From positions 36,282 through 100,281 of the forward strand of contig MU129122.1 of assembly GCA_014904985.1 (NCBI GenBank): a stretch of 64,000 nt of DNA, given 5' to 3'. A program made the translations under genes and the position numbers. Below are positions 58,448 through 64,000 of the stretch, piece by piece. Position 1 is the stretch's first letter, and every line of letters starts with the position of its first letter. Under the pieces are notes generated by a model. The model saw only the letters and a program-made list of their open reading frames with translations, did not search any database and was not told the origin of the DNA. The DNA is from Hydnum rufescens UP504. Taxonomy: Eukaryota > Basidiomycota > Agaricomycetes > Cantharellales > Hydnaceae.

Positions 58448-60754
58448 TCAATTCCAGCGATAACGCTGATAGATCGGGACTCGGTGCAGGGAGATCCCGG
58501 AATCCACGATGATGCTCAGTCCATCGTCGTCGGTCGACATCAACGTTGCTTGTTCAAGGCCAGGAAGGCAAATAAATCGAACAGTCCTGCCCTGTAATGC
58601 GACAATATAGGCACATGAACTAGTGGAACCCTATCCAGAAAGAGCACGTACAACTCCTTGATGCACACCCAAGTTTGTTCGATAGGAATGGTATAAGCAG
58701 CGCTGTGCAGTGTTGACGATTAGGCCCAATGATGGCCGACTCGACCGGTTGTGATCCCAGCAGCGCTTCAAGATTCGCCAAAACAAAGGGAAAGTGACTT
58801 CCTCGTTCGATGATTCAAAGGGAGGCTCATAATTCGATATGGCACGTATAAGGGGTGCCTCTTTGGAGAGTTGGTGGTAGGGCTGCCGGTCAAACAAGAT
58901 CTACACGGAATAGAGGATTACATGCTAGATACACGGCAGGAGCGGATCGCACCTCAATACAAGTGCATGCATAAGCATATATGTCCGTCTCCACAGTTCT
59001 AGTGTTTTCATCAAGAAGTTCGGAGCTAGAAATCGCAGTGTGCCGCCGAAGTTTGAAGAGGTATGGCCAGTAGGCCCCCCGTCAAGAATTATAGACAGTC
59101 CAAAATCACAAATACTCGCTCTTCCTTCCGCGTCGATCAACACGTTCGGCTGAACATATCAATTCATCAGAAAGGCACTACCACTCGGGGTGTTCAGGCA
59201 TACCCCCTTCAGATCGCCATGTATAATTGGAGGCACATGTTCATGCAAGTATTGTAATCCCAGCGCGACATCGGCGCACTGTAAAGATCCAACTCAGTGG
59301 GGGGGGTGGACCCCATACTCGAGACGACGCATATGGATGTAAACGCACGATAATCTCTCGATTGACGCTTGGGTTGTTCGCTAGAAAGCCCAACACATTA
59401 CCGTGAGGGTACAACATTGAAACCAGACCAGGCCCTTCTGGTTCCTCAATATGACCTAACAATCTCACCACGTTCTCGTGACGTAATTGAGCCCATATCC
59501 GCATTTCTACATGCAGACGCTACATCTGTCATGAACAAAGCATCCATGGTGTAATGGTCAGACACAATTACCTTGTGGAGCTTCCGTTTGATCGTGTACT
59601 CATCCGTATACGAAGCACGAAGCACCTTGATAGCGACCTAGGGGATCGACTATTAGTACTTGTGCCCTGCGGGAGCTATGAATTGAGAATAACACCTGAA
59701 GAGATCGGTCAGGGTGGTCGGAGGCACCAGAGAGCAAGGTGCCTCTCCAGACTGAGGAATACCCGCCCATGGCGAGGGGTGTTGAGCCCAAACGAACAAT
59801 GCGGCCGGTCAAGTTGGGAGTTTCGGGGCGCCTGGATTGAAACGATGGACTAGCTTGTGGACCGTGCCCGAAAACTTGTGTAGAAGGTGTCGTACTCCCG
59901 ACATGTTGCAGAATGGACACGGCTCCATTTATTCTGGTGGAAGCTTCTTTCGGAGACATTAGAATTGGAGGAGTGGGAGTTGAAGATGGAATGTCGGGTT
60001 CCACCCGTCGCCTCTGATTGGTTTGGCCAGATAAGGGCTTCCTGGTTCGGAGTATTGAACGGGGGTACAGGTCGGGTAGTGTCGGGGATTTGGCAGGCTT
60101 CGAGGCAAGCACATTGGAGCGGTTGAATTCGCGACGTCGAGGCGGTTCCCCACCGTTCTTCTCAGCGTCGGTCGCAGAAACAGGTACGGCACCATTTGCA
60201 TTGGGCGACTGCATTGGGCGAGGTCCTTGAAGATATTCCTCCAGTGCTGAGTCAATACGTGCTATTGTCCCTTTCGTGCCTGCTAGGGTTGAATCGACTG
60301 GTTGAGATAGAGGAGCGGGCTGATTTTTCCATCTCTCCGGGTCCCTGAGTGAGATCCTATTCGCGTTAGGAAACCGGACAGCAAATTGGCGCTGCATGGA
60401 TTGTACATGGGTTGAGTGTCTTGTGGAAAACAAGATGCCGCCCTCGAGCCAGCCTGCTGAGGGCGGTTTGACCCAAGATCCCCTGAAGCCTTGATGAAGC
60501 ATTCCGAAGTTGATGCAAGCCCACCACGAAGAGTACACCGAAAGCGTGCCGTCCACATTAATGTTATTGAGAAGGTCTAGGACGTGACGGGAATTCAGGG
60601 TAGCAAATGTGGTGGCCATAGCGTAATTGGGGGGTGGTTCCCTGAGCTTAGAGCGGTCGGCGGAGAATCGGATTGTAGCAGGGATGTCGTAGGACTGCCT
60701 CTCTGCCCGCAACCAGACAATTGACACCCTCTGGTTCTGGATGTGGACCCTCAT
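58448..60754 (-). pseudogene. K10: TKL kinase with frameshifts in exons 5 and 7
   Basis: Exons: 59696-60754 (353 open codons), 59572-59637, 59349-59519, 59204-59278, 58953-59149, 58652-58900 and 58448-58591. It is the most divergent full copy. Exon 5 is 197 nt; the missing base is in GTTCGG(G)AGCT near 59022, the same place as the K3 lesion. Exon 7 ends early at TGA 58448-58450 after a one-base loss near 58453 in ATTCC(C)AGCG. The αC exon begins RLHVE rather than HLHVE, and the catalytic loop is HGDLKG-PN. VAIK replaces VALK. Confidence 0.8.
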
Positions 60755-60873
60755 GACGAGATAGTTGAGCTAGAAGTTCATTCAACCGCCTGGAATGCAA
60801 GGACGTGATAAACTATGCCAACCCCGTAGCCCAGATGACACTCGATGTCTCTGACATCCCCTGAAAACAATGC

Positions 60874-61524
60874 ATGGAGTCTACCAAAAGCCTTCATTAT
60901 TATGTTGCTGCATGTATTCAACAGGATGGCTTACGCAGAGTAAGGAGAGGTGACCTCCCTATAGAAGTCAGGAATCGTCCAGACGGCTGGAGGGTCCGTT
61001 TCAGCAATAGCAGTAAAAGAGTCAGCGGCACCAGCGCCGGACCCAGCGGGAGACAAGCACGTTGCCCTTTTAATTCGACGTATGAGAACGGGCCAGCTCG
61101 CTCTGATTTTGTTCGCCATCGGGGATCAGAAGCGCGGGAATACATCATAACGTGCACGTGTCGAGATCGGATGATCTCCATTCAATCCCCATCGGTTTCG
61201 CTTCTCCGTCAGCGCTTGCATGATCCATATGCTTTCCTGAACATGGCTGATCAACTCAAACCTCCCCGCCTCTTCGACGAAAACCTTCAAGGGATTCATA
61301 AGCCTACATCCTTGCAATCTTGTCGTCTCGGTCACCGTGAACGGCTCCCAGAATCTAAGCTAAGTGCATATACCCGGGCTGATCCTAAACATGATGTACG
61401 TGCGCACCTCTTGCTGTATGCCATATCGCTGCAAGTTTGGACACATCTTCATGCCCTCGGCGTCGAGGTGGTCTCACAGCCATCACCTCAAGTCCTCCCA
61501 TACCATTCTCACCAAGGACAATGA
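60874..61524 (+). CDS. P10: intact partner reading frame, 216 codons (longest P copy)
   Basis: Open from MESTKSLHYY to a stop after QVLPYHSHQGQ. Blocks in order: DGLRRVRRGDLPIEV (about residues 20-34), RFSNSSKRVSG (42-52), RMISIQSPSVSLLRQRLHDPYAFLN (about 97-121), MADQLKPPRLFDENLQGIHKP (122-142) and RADPKHDVRAHLLLYAISLQVWTHLHALGVEVV (about 171-203). Basic overall, rich in R, S, L and H, with no transmembrane segment or signal peptide. It begins 119 bp from the K10 ATG in the opposite direction. No family is recognised. Introns cannot be excluded, so the protein end may differ. Confidence 0.55.
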   Translation: MESTKSLHYYVAACIQQDGLRRVRRGDLPIEVRNRPDGWRVRFSNSSKRVSGTSAGPSGRQARCPFNSTYENGPARSDFVRHRGSEAREYIITCTCRDRMISIQSPSVSLLRQRLHDPYAFLNMADQLKPPRLFDENLQGIHKPTSLQSCRLGHRERLPESKLSAYTRADPKHDVRAHLLLYAISLQVWTHLHALGVEVVSQPSPQVLPYHSHQGQ

Positions 61525-61794
61525 CGGTGAACGTGGTTCCTTTTTTCATTCTCCATGAGTAGGGAGGTGAGTCATCCCTCCACCCAGAACGACCGAGGAA
61601 AGAATGAGTTAGGCAGGCCCTTGCCGCTCCGAGTTCTGATGTTGGCCCCAGATGTCTTCGCCCCCTATTTAGCCATGATCATGAGCAACTGAGGAGGGAG
61701 TGGATGTGGAAAACACACCGTGTGAGATTCAAAAGCCGAAACGACACTCTTGTACTAAATGATAGCGAAGCACATAGGTGTGTGAAGGGGATAA

Positions 61795-62340
61795 TCATCG
61801 TCCTGCAGCGAATCTGGAGTATGGACATGATAAAACGGCCAAGACATGTACGTTTGTCCACATTACTGCATCGACAGAGTAAATGAGAGGCTCACAGATA
61901 CTAAGCCTCCCCGGCTTGCCTCTGTAAATCCATTTCACCGTCTTGACATGGTCCGCACAGCCTGTGTACTCGATCGTACACTTCGGAGGGTTGCGGCACA
62001 GACTTTGAAGGCATCGACGAGCTCCATATCCCACGTCTCCTTTGCAATATTGTCCCATGGTTCTTCCATGCCCTGGATGGAAGATGTGACTTGTGACGAA
62101 TTGCATCCGTGACATCAAGCACGACTCGAGCCCGGTTGTTGGCACTGGCTGCGATTACTCCGCCATAAAGGAGAGCCCCTCGAATCGCCGCAAGGGGGCA
62201 TATTACTCACTCTATATCTGCTTTCTACATCTCCACTAATCTGGTTCTCGTTGGGCGTGCCGCTGTTGGAATCTGCTGCCACCCACTGGCATCTGTTCCT
62301 CTCTACACCCGCATCCGAGGTCCTCACAGCATGGCAAATA
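61795..62340 (-). pseudogene. V block, copy F: cut off at the array edge
   Basis: Holds the MEEPWDNIAKETWDMEL segment, CAATLRSVRSSTQAVRTMSRR and the VERNRCQWVAADSNSGTPNENQ segment. Homology to other V copies ends at about 62340 (after GGCAAATAAAACCAATAG), where B, D and E continue with GCAAACGAAACTTCG. A deletion near 62143 removes part of the AAT/KGG segment. Confidence 0.4.
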
Positions 62341-62367
62341 AAACCAATAGGGTGCAGGCGTCTCATG

Positions 62368-62610
62368 TCACAGAGAGAGGATCCGGATCGATCGTCCACT
62401 GTACCACCCACCTGTATCTTGGGCCGTCATCCTCTGCAGAATTCTTAATCCACGAAGGGTTATAGTACGCACATTCTTTCGATCAGGAAAATGCCCAAGA
62501 AGCACTTCCCCAACAACGTAATCTACGAAAGAATATCTCTGACTGATGCACCAGACTTTGCCGTACGTCGCCACTGCAGTCAGATCACCGATGTCCTTCG
62601 AGCGAGCCAT
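62368..62610 (-). CDS. Hypothetical short reading frame beside the array
   Basis: An 80-codon frame (MARSKDIGDLT..., VDYVVGEVLLGHFPDRKN) unlike anything in the array. It has a believable composition, but no second copy to test it against and no recognised domain. It may be the last exon of a gene cut by the array edge, since its 3' end lies within 30 bp of the breakpoint. The competing plus frame 62491-62676 is less protein-like. Confidence 0.25.
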   Translation of the reverse strand: MARSKDIGDLTAVATYGKVWCISQRYSFVDYVVGEVLLGHFPDRKNVRTITLRGLRILQRMTAQDTGGWYSGRSIRILSL

Positions 62611-62699
62611 TATTCAACCGCGGTATCTCGCTCTCCTGTCGTGCTCGTAGGTTGTCTCATGCAACGGGGGGGATGATGCCGCGTCAGGCCCTGGGTAGG

Positions 62700-63183
62700 G
62701 TCATCCTGCTTCGCCCTTCTCCCTAACCCAATCCTGGATTCGTCGCACCGTTGGAGAACCTGGAGACGGAGAGATGAAAATATTCAGGATTGAAACCTTA
62801 GCGGTGGATAGACCTCCCCTCTCTACGGCCAAGAAACTGTCATTGTTTCTGGCGATTCAAGGTGTGCAATTCAGATATTCCCTTGACTAGATCCAAGGAA
62901 TTTATTATATCCTTAGATCATAGACTCGCATAGTCAAGACTGATGATGCACGAATACCTACTTGCTATGCCTTTCTATACTTTTAACAATAATTACGACA
63001 AGTGTCCAACATTTCGTGCCTCCAAGGTCGTCGTGCAAATGCAAGAATTAGGCGAAGCCTTTTGTTTATTTGTTTTTGACATATAAACAAACCGGAAATT
63101 CCGAACTGTCCCCTTGAACAACATCACGTCCTCGTTGCGACACTTCTTTCCCTCATAAGCTCAGTTTATTCTGTATCTTCCAT
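62700..63183. other. Intergenic sequence at the array's right flank
   Basis: A+T-rich, single-copy within the window. I see no gene. A short inverted repeat, TTGTTTAT (63062-63069) against ATAAACAA (63082-63089), could form a hairpin. The last 100 bp should hold the promoter and 5' leader of the gene starting at 63184. Confidence 0.5.
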
Positions 63184-64000
63184 GTCAGAGTCCCAATCGT
63201 GGTCCGGGCCCTTCCCCCCGCGCAAGAAAGGCGAACTGCTCGACCTGCCAGCCAACTCGGTTGTTTTGGCCTGCGGTCCCCCCTCTTCGTCAGCTTACAT
63301 TTTGCTGCCTTAATCGCCAGGTTTAGAGTTGACTCTACTCTGGTGAAAACGGAGATCATTGATGTGCTGAAAACGCATCTTGATGCTCACGAGAACACTC
63401 TGATTGAAGACGCCCGCTTCAAAGGCGAGACTAACCACACATGCCGCGCGATACGGGCTTTTTAACTGTTGAACACCCCTAATAGGCTCTTACGGTCGCA
63501 AGGGTCAAAACCCTCACCGTGCAAGCGCCGTTCCACCGTTAGCAACTTTCAGCGCGTAACTTGACTTTCCAACCAAGCAACTCTGTTCCCTTCACAGTGA
63601 CGACCGAGGACTCATCTCAGCTGGCCACTGGACCTGCGATTACGGTAGCGCGAAAGAGAGCTCCAAAACCCGCTGCACGGCCGCCTTCGCGGCGGATCCG
63701 TATCTCGGTCCGCTGTGTCTCGCGGCTTTCCGCCGCCACCCTCCACGACAACGCCGTCTAAAGTCCCTCTCCCTCCCTCTCCAGTCCGATCACTTATCAA
63801 TGGCCTTGCTGAACGCGTTCGGCCGGAGGTGAATGGCGTTGTGGGGAATGTTGGCTTCGCCAAGGAACAATTCAGTCTGGAAACAGATAAAGCACTTGCT
63901 GCAACCAAGCGCGTAAGTCGTCGTTTGGAACCTAGTACCATGTATGTACCAGATCTCACCGGGTTTCTTATGCTAGTTCCTGTCCAATTCTCCAAATATT
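63184..64000 (+). CDS. 5' part of a gene with a SAP-like helix-extension-helix motif
   Basis: Likely exons: 63184-63259 (MSESQSWSG..., KKGELLDL), 63321-63424 (VKTEIIDVLKTHLDAHENTL, RFKG), 63486-63518 (SYGRKGQNPH), 63598-63912 (TTEDSSQ..., basic KRAPKPAARPPSRR, a Ser/Pro-rich stretch, then LAERVRPEVNGVVGNVGFAKEQ) and 63977 onward. ELLDL plus VKTEIIDVL resembles the two helices of a SAP DNA/RNA-binding motif. The intron 63425-63485 starts GCGAG, a GC-AG intron. The frame shifts by one near 63688-63696 (GCGGCGGATCC), and the exon 1-2 join is one base off, so small sequence errors are likely. It continues past the window. Confidence 0.5.

Noticed and set aside
60918..61181. Minus-strand frame with a leucine-rich, membrane-like run (TLLLLLLKR), also at 10705-10887
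   Set aside because: Antisense of the P core. In the copy at 16.6 kb it has a stop, and further along the same minus register has many stops, whereas the P plus frame stays open.
1..64000. Repeat-induced point mutation as the cause of decay
   Set aside because: A few CGA-to-TGA stops occur (copies A and B), but most lesions are single-base indels, and near-identical duplicates survive without C-to-T saturation.
1..64000. tRNA, rRNA, CRISPR or prokaryotic features
   Set aside because: No cloverleaf with conserved arms, no rRNA-like stretch and no short regularly spaced repeats were seen. Spliced genes show this is eukaryotic nuclear DNA.

Overview
The window looks like nuclear DNA of a filamentous basidiomycete, most likely an Agaricomycete and plausibly a Rhizoctonia/Ceratobasidium-type fungus. 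The reasons are introns of about 50-65 nt with GT..AG ends and CT(A/G)A-type branch sites, a lineage-expanded tyrosine-kinase-like (TKL) protein kinase family with the HGDLKGxN catalytic loop, and an LTR-retrotransposon footprint. This assignment is an inference from family style; no species-diagnostic gene is present.

About 62.3 kb is one tandem array. It holds ten copies of a multi-exon TKL kinase gene, all on the minus strand (called K1-K10 here). K1 (1861-2580) is a truncated 3' piece. K2 to K10 lie at 8160-10538, 13701-16403, 20116-22504, 26913-29328, 33184-35594, 39943-42312, 47294-49687, 52840-55211 and 58448-60754. K7 is the one copy that reads cleanly through all seven exons (672 codons). 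Most others carry one to a few single-base indels, often in homopolymers; these could be true decay or uncorrected sequencing errors. K3 is split by a solo LTR, K9 by an assembly gap.

Upstream of every kinase, and divergently oriented, is a conserved plus-strand reading frame (P). It is intact as 216 codons at 60874-61524 and 193 codons at 35684-36265. Its substitutions between copies fall on third codon positions, so I treat it as a real partner gene of unknown function. Between P and the next kinase lies one of two alternative spacers: a roughly 2-kb type T, or a roughly 4-kb type V-U holding a minus-strand block (V) and a multi-exon plus-strand block (U). Both are followed by homologous sequence up to the 3' end of the next kinase. 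Part of U is present in inverted orientation inside T.

Order on the plus strand: U end, K1, mosaic junctions, V-U, P1, T, K2, P2, T, K3 (LTR), P3, T, K4, P4, V-U, K5, P5, T (with misassembled insert and 25 N), K6, P6, V-U (shortened, with a MITE downstream), K7, P7, V-U, K8, P8, T, K9 (551 N), P9, T, K10, P10, V (cut off). Two pairs of segments are almost identical by eye: 11.2-14.9 kb with 50.3-54.05 kb, and 23.0-28.1 kb with 42.8-48.5 kb. They imply recent duplication or gene conversion.

At about 62.34 kb the array stops. Beyond it lie a short unrecognised minus-strand reading frame, about 500 bp with no gene I can see, and from 63184 the start of an unrelated plus-strand gene with a SAP-like motif that runs off the window. 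All similarity statements are by eye; no alignment or search was run.
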